NCBI GenBank assembly: GCA_902573735.1
Contig: CACGLH010000001.1
Location: 1-64,000 of the forward strand
DNA length: 64,000 nucleotides
Reading direction: 5' to 3'
From: an uncultured Alphaproteobacteria bacterium
Lineage (GTDB): Bacteria; Pseudomonadota; Alphaproteobacteria; Rhodobacterales; Rhodobacteraceae
The notes under the pieces are model-generated. The model saw nothing but the letters and a program-made list of their open reading frames with translations. It had not been told where the DNA came from and ran no database searches. Positions 19,975 to 28,987 of the stretch are shown here, piece after piece (within the stretch, counting starts at the first letter, position 1; the number at the start of each line of letters is the position of its first letter). The translations under genes were made by a program, and so were the position numbers.

Positions 19975-20736
19975 ATGACAGATCAACAAAATATTTTTGA
20001 TGAAAAACTTATAGATATTAGAAAAAAAAGATTAAAAAATAATTTTTCTACTTTTATACATGATTTGGCCATAAGTGACTTAAAAGATAGGTTATTAGAA
20101 ATTGGTAATGAATGTCTAGAAATATTAATAGTTGGTCATTTTGCAAAATATTGGTCTAATAATCTAACAATTAAAAAAACTAAATATGTCAAAGAAAAAA
20201 AATTTCTTAATATTTTACCAAGATCTCAAGACTTAATTATTAGTGCTCTCCATTTACATAGTGCTAATGATCCAATTTCTAAATTAGTTCAAATGAGATT
20301 TGGATTAAAAACTAATGGAATTTTTTTGGGGTATGCTTTTGGTGAAAAGAGCCTTTATGAATTAAGGAGATCTTTTGAATATGCAGAGATAAAAAACTTT
20401 GGTGGTATTTCTCCAAGAATACATCCTATGATTACAATACCTACATTTGGGTCATTATTGAATAGATCAGGTTTTAATTTTTGTGTAACGGATAAACTTC
20501 ATTTTGAAATTGAATATGATAATCCGATGCATTTGATCCATGATTTAAAGCGAATAGGTGAAACAAATAGTTTGTTAAATAGAAATAAAAAGATTTTGAC
20601 AAAGAGTTTTTTAAAAGATGTCTTAAACTTTTATCAGAAAAATTTTTTATCAAAAAAATCAAAAAATAAATATATCTCTACATTTGACATAATTTGTTTA
20701 ACTGGTTGGAATTCAAAACCAAAAAATTTGGTTTAA
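19975..20736 (+). CDS. BioC/NDUFAF5-like methyltransferase with degenerate SAM site
   Basis: The second half fits the alphaproteobacterial relatives of mitochondrial NDUFAF5 and BioC: LIISALHLHSANDP, LKTNGIFLGYAFGEKSLYEL, GGISPRIHPMI, FGSLLNRSGF, a DLKRIGETNSLL segment and a closing LTGWNSKP. The N-terminus IFDEKLIDIRKKRLKNNF also fits. The SAM-binding motif I, normally VLDLGCGTG, reads ILIVGHFAKYW: the GxGxG is lost. The expected core between it and the LHLHSANDP block is also very short. At 253 residues it is shorter than usual relatives (around 280-300). NDUFAF5 hydroxylates an arginine of a complex I subunit rather than methylating. This protein may be a non-methylating or inactive version. 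Confidence 0.75.
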   Translation: MTDQQNIFDEKLIDIRKKRLKNNFSTFIHDLAISDLKDRLLEIGNECLEILIVGHFAKYWSNNLTIKKTKYVKEKKFLNILPRSQDLIISALHLHSANDPISKLVQMRFGLKTNGIFLGYAFGEKSLYELRRSFEYAEIKNFGGISPRIHPMITIPTFGSLLNRSGFNFCVTDKLHFEIEYDNPMHLIHDLKRIGETNSLLNRNKKILTKSFLKDVLNFYQKNFLSKKSKNKYISTFDIICLTGWNSKPKNLV

Positions 20737-20830
20737 AAAACTTTCAAAGTTTTTTACATATTTCATTGAAAAAAAATTACACACACTTAATTAATCTATA
20801 TGCAACAGCGTAAGTCTTTAAACAACAGAT

Positions 20831-21901
20831 TTGGATATTCAATTGAATTTATATAAACCTGGAGAGGGAAGGCTAAAGTACGCCAGTAAAGATCACCCTG
20901 CACTACCTTCTGCCAAAGTCGGCATTCTTATTGCTAATTTAGGCACACCTGATAATACGGATTATTGGTCTATGCGTCGTTATTTAAACGAATTTTTGTC
21001 TGATAAAAGGGTAATCGATTACCCAAAATGGCTTTGGCAACCATTACTTCAACTAGTTATTCTATCTAAAAGACCTTTTTCTTCTGGAGAAGCATACAAA
21101 AGTATTTGGAATAATAAGGATAATGAAAGTCCTTTACTGACTACTACAAAACTTCAGTTAAAAAAAATATCTGAATTTTTTTATAAAAAATATGGGAATA
21201 AAGTAGTTCTAGATTTTTGCATGAGGTATGGAAATCCATCAACAGAAAAAGCAATAAAAAATCTTCAATCTCAAGGATGCGAAAAGATAATTTTTTTCCC
21301 CTTATATCCTCAGTATGCAGGACCAACAACTGCCACAGCAAATGATCAAGCATTTAGATCCCTTATGAAACTGAAATGGCAACCAGCATTTAGAACAGTA
21401 CCAGCATATTTTGAGAATGAAACTTATTTATTTTCTTTATCAAATTCAATTAAAGAAGCCTATAAAAAAGCTAAAACAAAACCAGATCATTTAGTAGTAT
21501 CATATCATGGAGTTCCAGAGAGGTATTTAATGGCAGGTGATCCTTATCATTGTCAATGTCAAAAAACAACTAGATTACTTGCAGAAAGACTTAAATGGGA
21601 CAAAGCTCATTTTACAACAACTTTTCAGTCAAAATTTGGCCCTGAGAAGTGGGTTGGCCCTTCGACAGTTGATTATGTAGCTGATTTGGCAAAAAATGGT
21701 AAAAAAAACATAGCTATAATTGCTCCTGCTTTTTCATCTGATTGTGTAGAGACACTAGAGGAGATAAATGAAGAAATAGCAGAAAGTTTTTCAGAAGCTG
21801 GTGGGGAAAAGTTTCTATACATCCCTTGTTTAAATGACAGGGATGATCATATCAAAGCACTCATAAATATTTTAGAGAATGAATTATCTGGGTGGCTTTA
21901 A
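20831..21901 (+). CDS. hemH: Ferrochelatase
   Basis: Ferrochelatase inserts Fe2+ into protoporphyrin IX, the last step of haem synthesis. Seen: KVGILIANLGTPDNTDYWSM at the start of the domain, the signature LVVSYHGVPERYL with the metal-site H226, and PAFSSDCVETLEEINEE with the proton-accepting Glu. At 356 residues the length is normal. The best start is TTG at 20831, giving MDIQLNLYKPG; no ATG lies in the right place and a second TTG is at 20843. Haem made here would feed the bc1 operon at 36543-39288. hemF (33624-34526) acts two steps earlier. Confidence 0.95.
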   Translation: MDIQLNLYKPGEGRLKYASKDHPALPSAKVGILIANLGTPDNTDYWSMRRYLNEFLSDKRVIDYPKWLWQPLLQLVILSKRPFSSGEAYKSIWNNKDNESPLLTTTKLQLKKISEFFYKKYGNKVVLDFCMRYGNPSTEKAIKNLQSQGCEKIIFFPLYPQYAGPTTATANDQAFRSLMKLKWQPAFRTVPAYFENETYLFSLSNSIKEAYKKAKTKPDHLVVSYHGVPERYLMAGDPYHCQCQKTTRLLAERLKWDKAHFTTTFQSKFGPEKWVGPSTVDYVADLAKNGKKNIAIIAPAFSSDCVETLEEINEEIAESFSEAGGEKFLYIPCLNDRDDHIKALINILENELSGWL

Positions 21902-21957
21902 ACCTTACCTTAGTTTATATTTATTAATAATTTTTATTAAGTAGTTAGGATCTAATC

Positions 21958-22860
21958 ATATCTATTACTCACAGTGCTATTGAAGATAAAAGAAACCTTA
22001 AAATTAAAATTAATATTTCTGGGAAATTATTGCTTAGAGATAACGCAAAAGTTTCTGTTTTTGATAGTGGTTTTCTTTTAGGTGACGGAATTTGGGAAGG
22101 GTTAAGGCTTAACAAAAAAAAATGGGTTTTTTTTGAAGATCATATAAAAAGACTTTTCGAAGCGTTAAAGTTGGTTGAAATAAAATTTGCACTTTCAAAA
22201 GATCAAATCCTACAGGAATTAGAAAAAACAAGATTATCAAATGATATGCACACTGATGTTTATGCTAGATTTATGGTTACTAGAGGAAAAAAATCAAAAC
22301 CATTTCAACACCCTGACTTTTCTATTTATGGATCCACCTACGTAATAATTATGGAGCATTCAAAACCTTCCCTTAAAGTTTCTAAAAGAAATCTTAAATT
22401 AATTACAGTCCCACAAGTAAGAGGACTCCCAATGACACAAGACCCTAAATTGAATAGTCATTCAAAACTCAACTGTGTATTGGCTTGTATTCAAGCAACT
22501 CGGGTAGGCGGTGATGAAGCATTAATGTTAGATCCCTATGGTTTTGTGAATACTACTAATTCTTGTAATTTTTTTATAGTTAAAGGCAAAGAAGTTTGGA
22601 CCTCTACTGGTGATTACTGTATGAATGGTGTAACAAGACAGAAAGTTATTAATCTTTGTAGAAATTTAGGTATCCCTATTTTTGAAAAAAACTTCACTTT
22701 ATTAGATACTTACTCTGCAGACGAAATATTTTTAACTGGTACCTTCGGTGGGTTAACAAAAGTTGATACTATAGATGGTCATAGCATCTTTAACAAAAAC
22801 GAAAATTCGATTTTACAAATATTAAAAAATGAATATCAAGGTCTAATTGAAAAATATTAA
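21958..22860 (+). CDS. Class IV PLP aminotransferase (start codon unclear, probably non-canonical)
   Basis: This is a branched-chain or D-amino-acid aminotransferase-fold enzyme. Seen: AKVSVFDSGFLLGDGIWEGLRL, a PLP lysine candidate in LNSHSKLNCV, NTTNSCNFF, and EIFLTGTFGGLTKV. The first canonical in-frame start is TTG at 22030, but conserved family residues (INISGKLLLRD, the usual VNGKL.PR strand) lie upstream of it. The frame stays open back to a TAG at 21946-21948, with no ATG, GTG or TTG between. An AGGA at 21947-21950 sits 7 bases before ATA at 21958, which would give a 300-residue protein beginning MSITHSAIEDKRNL. ATC 21955 or ATT 21964 are alternatives. The gene overlaps the next by 14 bases. 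The substrate is unknown. Confidence 0.8.
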   Translation: MSITHSAIEDKRNLKIKINISGKLLLRDNAKVSVFDSGFLLGDGIWEGLRLNKKKWVFFEDHIKRLFEALKLVEIKFALSKDQILQELEKTRLSNDMHTDVYARFMVTRGKKSKPFQHPDFSIYGSTYVIIMEHSKPSLKVSKRNLKLITVPQVRGLPMTQDPKLNSHSKLNCVLACIQATRVGGDEALMLDPYGFVNTTNSCNFFIVKGKEVWTSTGDYCMNGVTRQKVINLCRNLGIPIFEKNFTLLDTYSADEIFLTGTFGGLTKVDTIDGHSIFNKNENSILQILKNEYQGLIEKY

Positions 22861-23590
22861 ACGTATAGCAGTATGGTCTGGTCCAAGAAATTTATCAACT
22901 GCTCTAATGAGAAGTTTTGGTTCTAGAAATGATTTTGATATATTAGATGAACCATTTTATGCCTCTTATTTAAAAAAGACGGGAATTCAACATCCTATGT
23001 TTGACGAAATTATCAAGAGCCAGTCATCAGATTATAAAGAAGTATCTGAATATTGTAAAAATGGTTATTTCAAAAAGTCATATCAATATCAAAAACATAT
23101 GACACATCATATGATCAATAATGATTATTTAGATTTTGCCTTATCTCTCAAAAACGTTTTTTTAGTTAGGGAGCCAGTTTTAGTTCTTAGGTCCTATAAG
23201 AAAAAAAATAAAAATTATGATTTTCAAGATTTAGGATTTAGACAACAATTTGATATATATAAATATCTTAAAGATAGATTTGGTTTAATTCCTATAGTAA
23301 TTGATTCAGATGACTTACAAAATGATCCGGTTCGTATACTTAGAAAACTTTGTGATGATTTAGAAATTCCATATTGTGAATCAATGTTAAGATGGAAACC
23401 AGGCCCAAAAGCTTATGATGGAATCTGGGGAGTACACTGGTACAAAGAAATCAATAAAACGTCTGGATTTATAACAAGAACTAATACTTATTCTTATAAA
23501 AAGGATATGGAAAATTTTTCAAAAAAAGATAAAAACATAATAGATAAAGCAAATAGATATTACTTACAAATAATTGAAAAAAAAATATAA
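22847..23590 (+). CDS. Sulfotransferase-fold P-loop protein
   Basis: The 247-residue protein has an N-terminal PAPS-type phosphate loop, VWSGPRNLSTALMRSFGSR (about 8-26), followed by DEPFYASYLK. It also has VFLVREPVLVLRSYKK, the strand and helix that carry the 3'-phosphate-binding Arg/Ser of sulfotransferases. Homologous proteins in Proteobacteria are annotated as sulfotransferase family or as partners of class IV aminotransferases. The TTG start at 22847 lies inside the aminotransferase gene, a 14-base overlap, so the pair is probably translationally coupled. An acceptor substrate cannot be named. It is convergent with pnp, 19 bases apart. Confidence 0.78.
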   Translation: MKNIKRIAVWSGPRNLSTALMRSFGSRNDFDILDEPFYASYLKKTGIQHPMFDEIIKSQSSDYKEVSEYCKNGYFKKSYQYQKHMTHHMINNDYLDFALSLKNVFLVREPVLVLRSYKKKNKNYDFQDLGFRQQFDIYKYLKDRFGLIPIVIDSDDLQNDPVRILRKLCDDLEIPYCESMLRWKPGPKAYDGIWGVHWYKEINKTSGFITRTNTYSYKKDMENFSKKDKNIIDKANRYYLQIIEKKI

Positions 23591-23609
23591 ACTAAAATTT
23601 ATGAACCTA

Positions 23610-25733
23610 TTATGCTTTGTTATTTGGTATTTCATCACCAGTTTTTTGATCAACGGTTTTCATAGATAAACGTACTTTTCCTCTATCATCAAAACCTATT
23701 AATTTAACTTTTACTTGTTGACCTTCCTTCAATAAATCCTTTGGATGTGCAACTCTTTCGGTGGAAATTTGGCTTACATGAACTAACCCATCTTTTTTAC
23801 CAAAGAAATTAACAAAAGCTCCAAATTCCATGAGTTTAACAATTTTTCCATTATAAATTTTACCAACTTCTGGTTCATCAACAATAGATTTAATTAACTC
23901 TAAAGCTTTATTAATTTTATCAGAATCATTTGAAGCAATTTTAATCACTCCTTCATCATTAATATCTACTTTTGCTCCAGAAACTTCTACAATTTCTCGA
24001 ATTACTTTTCCACCTGATCCAATTACTTCGCGAATTTTATCAGTAGCAATTTTCAATGTCTCAATTTTGGGAGCATATTTTGAGAATTCTCCAGCTTCAC
24101 TAATTGATTTAGACATTTCTTCTAGTATATGAATCCTACCTTTATTTGCTTGCTCTAGTGCCTTCTCCATGATTTCAGGAGTAATTCCAGCAACCTTTAT
24201 ATCCATTTGTAAAGATGTTATACCCTCAGATGTTCCAGCAACTTTAAAATCCATATCACCTAAATGATCTTCATCTCCTAAAATATCAGTAAGAACAGCA
24301 TATTCTTTTCCCTCTAAAATCAGACCCATTGCAACTCCAGCTACGGCTGATTTCAGTGGTACACCTGCATCCATCATTGATAATGAGGCACCACAAACTG
24401 TGGCCATAGAAGATGAACCATTAGATTCTGTAATTTCTGAAACAATACGAATTGTATAAGGAAAATCAGAATTTTTGGGTAGTACAGCCTGTAATGCTCG
24501 CCATGCCAGTTTCCCATGGCCTATTTCTCTTCTACCTGGTCCTGCTGCTCTACCTGTTTCTCCAACAGAGTAAGGGGGAAAATTATAGTGAAGTAGAAAT
24601 TTGGATCTACCTTCACCATGAAGAGCGTCAATTATTTGTTCATCATCACCTGTTCCAAGAGTAGTAACGACTATTGCTTGAGTTTCACCTCTTGTAAACA
24701 ATGAAGATCCATGCGTCCTTGGAAGGAAGCGTGTTTCAGTTTCAATATTTCTTACTTTATCAAGTTTTCTTCCGTCAATTCTCTTACCTTTTTTTAGGAT
24801 ATTAGACCTTACTACGGTTGACTCAATTTTTTTAAAGCAACTTTCTAATTCTTCATTTTCTAATTCTTCATCTGAAAGATTGTTTAAAACATTTTGTTTC
24901 ACTTCTGATAATGCATTTTGTCTCTCTTGTTTATCAGGAATAGAAAATGCTTTTATTATATCTTTTTCTCCTAGTGATTTAATTTTATTTATTAATTCTT
25001 CATTGTTTAATGGAACAAAATTATAGGGCTCTTTTGCTGTCTTTTCTGCTAAGCCTATTATAAGCTCTATAACTTTTTGCATTTGTTCATGGCCAAATTT
25101 GACGGCTCCTAACATCTCTTTTTCACTTAGTTCGTAAGCTTCAGACTCTACCATCATGACTGCATCTTGTGTACCCGCTACTACAAGATCTAATCTTTGT
25201 TTTGAATTTTCTCTAATATTATCCATATCTTCTATTGAGGGGTTAAGAACGTATGAATCATCAACAAAACCAATTCTAGCAGCCCCAATAGGTCCTAAAA
25301 AAGGGGCTCCAGAAAGTGTTAGTGCAGCAGAGGCTGCTATCATTGCAATAATATCTGGGTCATTTTCTCCATCATGACTTAAAACTGTACAAGTCACTTG
25401 AACTTCATTTTTAAAGCCATCTACAAACAAAGGTCTTATTGGCCTATCTATAAGACGACTTGTTAGGGTCTCTTTTTCAGTTGGTCTGGCCTCTCTTTTA
25501 AAAAAACCACCAGGTATTCTACCTGCAGCGTAATATTTTTCTTGATAATTTACAGTTAATGGGAAAAAATCTTGCCCTGCTTTAGCTTCTTTTGCGTAAA
25601 CAACATTAGCCATAACTACTGTTTCCCCATAAGTTGCTATTACAGATGAGTCAGCTTGTCTGGCTATCTTTCCTGTTTCAAGCGTAAGTTTTTCATGACC
25701 CCAAGTTATTGTTTTTTTTATTGCCTTTAACAT
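23610..25733 (-). CDS. pnp: Polyribonucleotide nucleotidyltransferase (PNPase)
   Basis: PNPase is the phosphorolytic 3'-5' exoribonuclease of the RNA degradosome. The 707-residue protein has two RNase PH-like domains: the first contains [21 protein letters not shown], the second [15 protein letters not shown] and the catalytic acidic cluster [21 protein letters not shown] domain follows with [13 protein letters not shown] (about 560-615), then an S1 domain with [20 protein letters not shown] and GLVHVSQIS (about 622-690). Domain order and length match the family. It follows rpsO by 106 bases on the same strand, the classical rpsO-pnp arrangement. In many bacteria that leader is the site of PNPase autoregulation; no clear hairpin is visible here. 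Confidence 0.97.
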   Translation of the reverse strand: MLKAIKKTITWGHEKLTLETGKIARQADSSVIATYGETVVMANVVYAKEAKAGQDFFPLTVNYQEKYYAAGRIPGGFFKREARPTEKETLTSRLIDRPIRPLFVDGFKNEVQVTCTVLSHDGENDPDIIAMIAASAALTLSGAPFLGPIGAARIGFVDDSYVLNPSIEDMDNIRENSKQRLDLVVAGTQDAVMMVESEAYELSEKEMLGAVKFGHEQMQKVIELIIGLAEKTAKEPYNFVPLNNEELINKIKSLGEKDIIKAFSIPDKQERQNALSEVKQNVLNNLSDEELENEELESCFKKIESTVVRSNILKKGKRIDGRKLDKVRNIETETRFLPRTHGSSLFTRGETQAIVVTTLGTGDDEQIIDALHGEGRSKFLLHYNFPPYSVGETGRAAGPGRREIGHGKLAWRALQAVLPKNSDFPYTIRIVSEITESNGSSSMATVCGASLSMMDAGVPLKSAVAGVAMGLILEGKEYAVLTDILGDEDHLGDMDFKVAGTSEGITSLQMDIKVAGITPEIMEKALEQANKGRIHILEEMSKSISEAGEFSKYAPKIETLKIATDKIREVIGSGGKVIREIVEVSGAKVDINDEGVIKIASNDSDKINKALELIKSIVDEPEVGKIYNGKIVKLMEFGAFVNFFGKKDGLVHVSQISTERVAHPKDLLKEGQQVKVKLIGFDDRGKVRLSMKTVDQKTGDEIPNNKA

Positions 25734-25839
25734 ATCTATCCTTTTGAAATTTTATATAAAATATCACTTTGACATTCTATATGTGCATGTATCTTTTTTT
25801 TGAAATAAGTTAATTAAATTAATTATACAAAAATTCTAA

Positions 25840-26109
25840 TTATCTTCTAATTCCAAGCTGCTCAATTAAAGTTTTATATCGATTTTCGTCCTTAGATTTG
25901 ACATAGTCCAATATCTTTCTTCTTTGTGAAACCAGTTTTAAAAGTCCTCGTCTTGAGTGGTTATCTTTTTTGTGAGTTTTAAAATGTTCAGAAAGATTAG
26001 TGATCCTAGTAGTTAGGATAGCTACTTGAACTTCTGGTGATCCAGTATCGTTTTCTTTTCTTGCAAATTTTTTTATTAGATCTTGTTTGGTCTTTGTATC
26101 TATCGACAT
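25840..26109 (-). CDS. rpsO: 30S ribosomal protein S15
   Basis: S15 is the primary binding protein of the central domain of 16S rRNA. The sequence contains [36 protein letters not shown] and [20 protein letters not shown], the S15 signature. The start is set by the Shine-Dalgarno AGGAG at 26116-26120: the ATG at 26107-26109 lies 6 bases downstream and gives MSIDTKTKQ and exactly 89 residues, the usual S15 length. A second ATG immediately upstream (26110-26112) would be too close, and a TTG at 26124 lies before the Shine-Dalgarno. It precedes pnp and follows a DUF1643 gene. The 97-base leader has a possible short GGA/TCC hairpin. Confidence 0.97.
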   Translation of the reverse strand: MSIDTKTKQDLIKKFARKENDTGSPEVQVAILTTRITNLSEHFKTHKKDNHSRRGLLKLVSQRRKILDYVKSKDENRYKTLIEQLGIRR

Positions 26110-26206
26110 CATTATCTCCTTCAATATGTAGAATCTGCCAGGATGTCGTCCAGTCAGTATAATTAATTCAGGATATATCCCTTTTTTAAAATTTTGAAAA
26201 GACTTT

Positions 26207-26722
26207 TTAAAGCCATTTTGTTAGAATTTTTTTATAACTAATATAAAGCAGGTGTTTGGGTTGATTATTTTTGGTTAAACCTAAGTGAAAAACGGGAGTT
26301 CTGTACTTCTTAATAATTTGAATAACTTCTAAATCTCTATTATGTAAAGTTCCAAATCTTCCCCAAGAACATATTATTTTGTCAGACCATTTAATACTTG
26401 TTTTTAAGAACATATTATTTAAGGAGCCTACAGGACTAGATACTTTTTTTAGTTCTGTGGGTTTAGTAGATCTAAAGGCAAATAAATTGCATACTCTAAA
26501 TTGTTTATAAGCTAAGAGTTTTGATCTTTTTTCACATCTAATTATTGTTGCATCATATACTTTCTCAGTAGCTTTTGAAGGATTTAAAAGTATAAATAGC
26601 AGCTTTCCTTTTCCAGTATTAAATTTTTTTGTAAGTGAATATCTATATTTAAAACATTTAGAAAATGTAGCAGTTGATAGGGTTTGATTTTCATTGAATG
26701 TTTTTGTAATAAATTCTGGCAT
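26207..26722 (-). CDS. DUF1643 family protein
   Basis: The 171-residue soluble protein carries the DUF1643 pattern: [20 protein letters not shown] (about 41-60), [20 protein letters not shown] with [11 protein letters not shown], then [10 protein letters not shown] and [17 protein letters not shown]. The NPS.A....D.T..R...FA...G...+.V.NLFA.R pattern is the core of this family, whose function is not established. Members are often found on phages and near DNA-modification genes. Here it sits within the translation block between truB (9 bases upstream, same strand) and rpsO, so it is probably co-transcribed with rbfA-truB. No membrane segment is seen. Confidence 0.85.
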   Translation of the reverse strand: MPEFITKTFNENQTLSTATFSKCFKYRYSLTKKFNTGKGKLLFILLNPSKATEKVYDATIIRCEKRSKLLAYKQFRVCNLFAFRSTKPTELKKVSSPVGSLNNMFLKTSIKWSDKIICSWGRFGTLHNRDLEVIQIIKKYRTPVFHLGLTKNNQPKHLLYISYKKILTKWL

Positions 26723-26731
26723 ACATTATTT

Positions 26732-27655
26732 TCATGAATTATTTTCATTTTTTAAAATGTTTAGGACTCTAAATGGATAGAAAATAAAGTTTTTTATTTT
26801 TCCTATTGCTAAAGGAACGCCATTATAATGTGTCCAAGCAAATTTATGGTTTTTATAATTTAAATTTGTAAGTTTAATTGGATTACCATTTAACAAAATA
26901 TTCAAATTTTCTTCAGCACACTCAAAGTCAGGATATTGTTTTAGCAATATATTTGTTGAAATTATATTTTTTACTAATTGTCCTTTTTCAAAAATTTTTA
27001 ATTTATCTAGAGCAATAGTATTATTGATATAAAAGGGACCATATTCAGTTCGTCTGATGTTTTTTGCATGTGCATAGCAGCCAAGCGTAATTCCTAGGTC
27101 TCTTGCTAATGACCTTACATAACAACCTTTTCCACATATAACTTTAAGGTCAATAGTATCATTATTTTTTCTATTTATTATTTCAAGATCACTAATAAAA
27201 ATTTTTCTTGCTGATAGTTGAAATTCTTGACCCTCATGAAACAAATCGTAGGCTCGTTTCCCATTTACTTTTATAGCTGATAATTTAGGAGGTAATTGCT
27301 GAATTAAGCCTTTAAAGTTTTGAAGTGTGTCTCTTATCTCTTTGGTGTTTGGCCTTTTTTTTGATTCTCCAATTATTTTACCTGATGCATCATCTGTATC
27401 TGTAGAAAAACCAAATGAAACAGTAAATTCGTATGTTTTCAATAAATTTTCAGTAAACCGTATGGTTTTTGTAGCTTCACCAATAGCAACTGGTAGCAAG
27501 CCGGTAGCATCTGGATCTAAAGTTCCTCCGTGCCCTACTTTTTTAACCCCTAATTTTTTTTTAATAATATTTACAATATCAGTAGAACCTATACCACTAG
27601 GTTTATCTACTACCAGCCATCCGTTTATGAAGGGAGATTTTATCTTTTGATCCAT
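26732..27655 (-). CDS. truB: tRNA pseudouridine(55) synthase TruB
   Basis: TruB makes pseudouridine 55 in the T-loop of nearly all tRNAs. Seen: GWLVVDKPSGIGST (12-25), the catalytic motif HGGTLDPDATGLLPVAIGEA with D47, KTYEFTVSFG, and CGKGCYVRSLARDLG. At 307 residues the length is normal, with a C-terminal PUA-like tail. It lies 11 bases after rbfA and 9 bases before the DUF1643 gene, one translation-linked operon on the minus strand. Confidence 0.96.
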   Translation of the reverse strand: MDQKIKSPFINGWLVVDKPSGIGSTDIVNIIKKKLGVKKVGHGGTLDPDATGLLPVAIGEATKTIRFTENLLKTYEFTVSFGFSTDTDDASGKIIGESKKRPNTKEIRDTLQNFKGLIQQLPPKLSAIKVNGKRAYDLFHEGQEFQLSARKIFISDLEIINRKNNDTIDLKVICGKGCYVRSLARDLGITLGCYAHAKNIRRTEYGPFYINNTIALDKLKIFEKGQLVKNIISTNILLKQYPDFECAEENLNILLNGNPIKLTNLNYKNHKFAWTHYNGVPLAIGKIKNFIFYPFRVLNILKNENNS

Positions 27656-27666
27656 TTAAGAAATAA

Positions 27667-28050
27667 TTAAATCCCATTTTTGTTTTTTGTTAATTTTGCA
27701 AGTATTTCAGAAGTTTTTTGGAAAGCATCAAAACTATTGTCTTCAATAAATCTTAACTCTGGGGTGTATTTTAAGTTTAATTTTTTCCCAAGATTTTTTC
27801 GGATTTCTTTTTTTCTATTATTAATTGCTTTTTCTATCAAATCTGAATTTTTTATTCCTTCAGGAATATAAAAAATTTTAGCAATCCTTATATCTTTACT
27901 ACACTCAACATCTGTTAATGTTAGATTGAGACCTTCTAACCCATAATCTGTCCATTCCATTCCTTGTAAAAATATAGAGATCTCTCGTTTAATTAATTCA
28001 TTAACTCTGAGTAGTCTATGAGAGTTATTATTAAAGGTTTTACGCATCAT
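27667..28050 (-). CDS. rbfA: Ribosome-binding factor A
   Basis: RbfA is a KH-type factor that binds the 30S subunit and assists late 16S rRNA maturation. The 127-residue protein shows the family pattern: HRLLRVNELIKREISIFLQ near the N-terminus, LTDVECSKDIRIAKIFYIP in the middle, IRKNLGKKLNLKYTPELRFIEDNSF toward the end. It is the first gene of the rbfA-truB-DUF1643-rpsO-pnp run and is divergent from dapB with 109 bases between. Infection of the operon by upstream infB or nusA is not seen here; those genes are not adjacent. Start ATG 28050 (MMRKTF) or the next ATG is equally possible. Confidence 0.93.
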   Translation of the reverse strand: MMRKTFNNNSHRLLRVNELIKREISIFLQGMEWTDYGLEGLNLTLTDVECSKDIRIAKIFYIPEGIKNSDLIEKAINNRKKEIRKNLGKKLNLKYTPELRFIEDNSFDAFQKTSEILAKLTKNKNGI

Positions 28051-28077
28051 AATATAAATAAATTATTTTTAAATTTA

Positions 28078-28106
28078 TTGACTTATACTTTTAGTGCATA
28101 CATAAC
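28078..28106 (+). promoter_or_regulatory. Predicted sigma-70 promoter of dapB
   Basis: TTGACT at 28078-28083, a 17-base spacer, and CATAAC at 28101-28106. The -35 matches five of six consensus bases and the -10 four of six. It points at dapB, whose TTG start is 54 bases downstream. In an AT-rich genome such matches are common, so this is moderate evidence only. Confidence 0.4.
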
Positions 28107-28159
28107 CAAGACAAAATGTTTTGTCGATACGCTATGATTATTTTTTATGAGATAGAAAA

Positions 28160-28975
28160 TTGAATGTTAAGAAATACAAATTAAGCATTATTGGTGCCAC
28201 TGGGAGGATGGGACAAATGTTGGTTCGTGCTGCCATGGAAAAAAATGATTTTGATTTAGTTGGATTATTAGAGGTAGAAGGCCATAATCTAATAGGTACA
28301 AAAGGTAATGAGTTGTTTCCAGAATTAAAGAAAGATTTGGTTTTTTCAGACTCTTTAGAGGAAATTTTAGAAATTTCTGATGTAATAATAGATTTTTCTA
28401 ATCCAAAAAATTCAGTAGATGTTGCAGTAAAAGCAGCTAAATTTAAAGTTGTTGATGTAATTGGAACTACTGGTTTTTCAAAATCACAGCTTAAACAAAT
28501 CGAAAAAGCATCAAAAAATACTACCTTAATTAGGGCTGGTAATATGAGTTTAGGAGTTAATATCTTAACAGGGGTAACCAAAAAAATAGCTGAAGCTTTA
28601 GATGAAGATTTTGATATTGAAATAGTTGAAATGCACCATAATAAAAAAATTGATGCTCCTTCTGGAACTGCGCTAATGTTAGGCGATGCAGTTGCTAATG
28701 CTAAAAGACAAACTTTAGATAGCTTAAAAGATGGTCAACGTGATGGGATAATTGGGCCTAGAAAAAAAGGGAAAATAGGTTTTTCTGTAATTCGAGGTGG
28801 TGATATTGTGGGTAATCATTCTGTTATTTTTGCTGGACAGGGTGAACAAATTACCATTACACATAATGCTACCGATAGGATGATATTTGCTCGTGGTGCT
28901 ATAAAAGCAGCAAAATGGGGTATGACTGCGCCAAATGGCGAATATTCAATGAAAGATGTTCTTAAGTTAAATTGA
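28160..28975 (+). CDS. dapB: 4-hydroxy-tetrahydrodipicolinate reductase
   Basis: DapB reduces 4-hydroxy-tetrahydrodipicolinate in lysine and diaminopimelate synthesis. The 271-residue protein has the Rossmann motif IGATGRMGQMLVRAAM (about 11-26), DVIGTTGFSKSQL, and the substrate-binding signature EMHHNKKIDAPSGTAL (His-His-x-x-K and DAPSGT). The C-terminal SVIRGGDIVGNH is also typical. The start is TTG at 28160 (MNVKKYKL); no ATG or GTG lies between the upstream stop and the Rossmann strand. mltB follows after 12 bases. dapF (42730-43578) serves the same pathway. Confidence 0.95.
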   Translation: MNVKKYKLSIIGATGRMGQMLVRAAMEKNDFDLVGLLEVEGHNLIGTKGNELFPELKKDLVFSDSLEEILEISDVIIDFSNPKNSVDVAVKAAKFKVVDVIGTTGFSKSQLKQIEKASKNTTLIRAGNMSLGVNILTGVTKKIAEALDEDFDIEIVEMHHNKKIDAPSGTALMLGDAVANAKRQTLDSLKDGQRDGIIGPRKKGKIGFSVIRGGDIVGNHSVIFAGQGEQITITHNATDRMIFARGAIKAAKWGMTAPNGEYSMKDVLKLN

Positions 28976-28987
28976 ATAAAATTTCAT

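Noticed and set aside
27327-27650. Plus-strand open frame of 107 codons opposite truB
   Set aside because: Antisense shadow of TruB; no recognisable motif.
28138-28581. Minus-strand open frame of 147 codons opposite dapB
   Set aside because: Composition is low-complexity and mirrors DapB codons on the other strand; dapB is certain.
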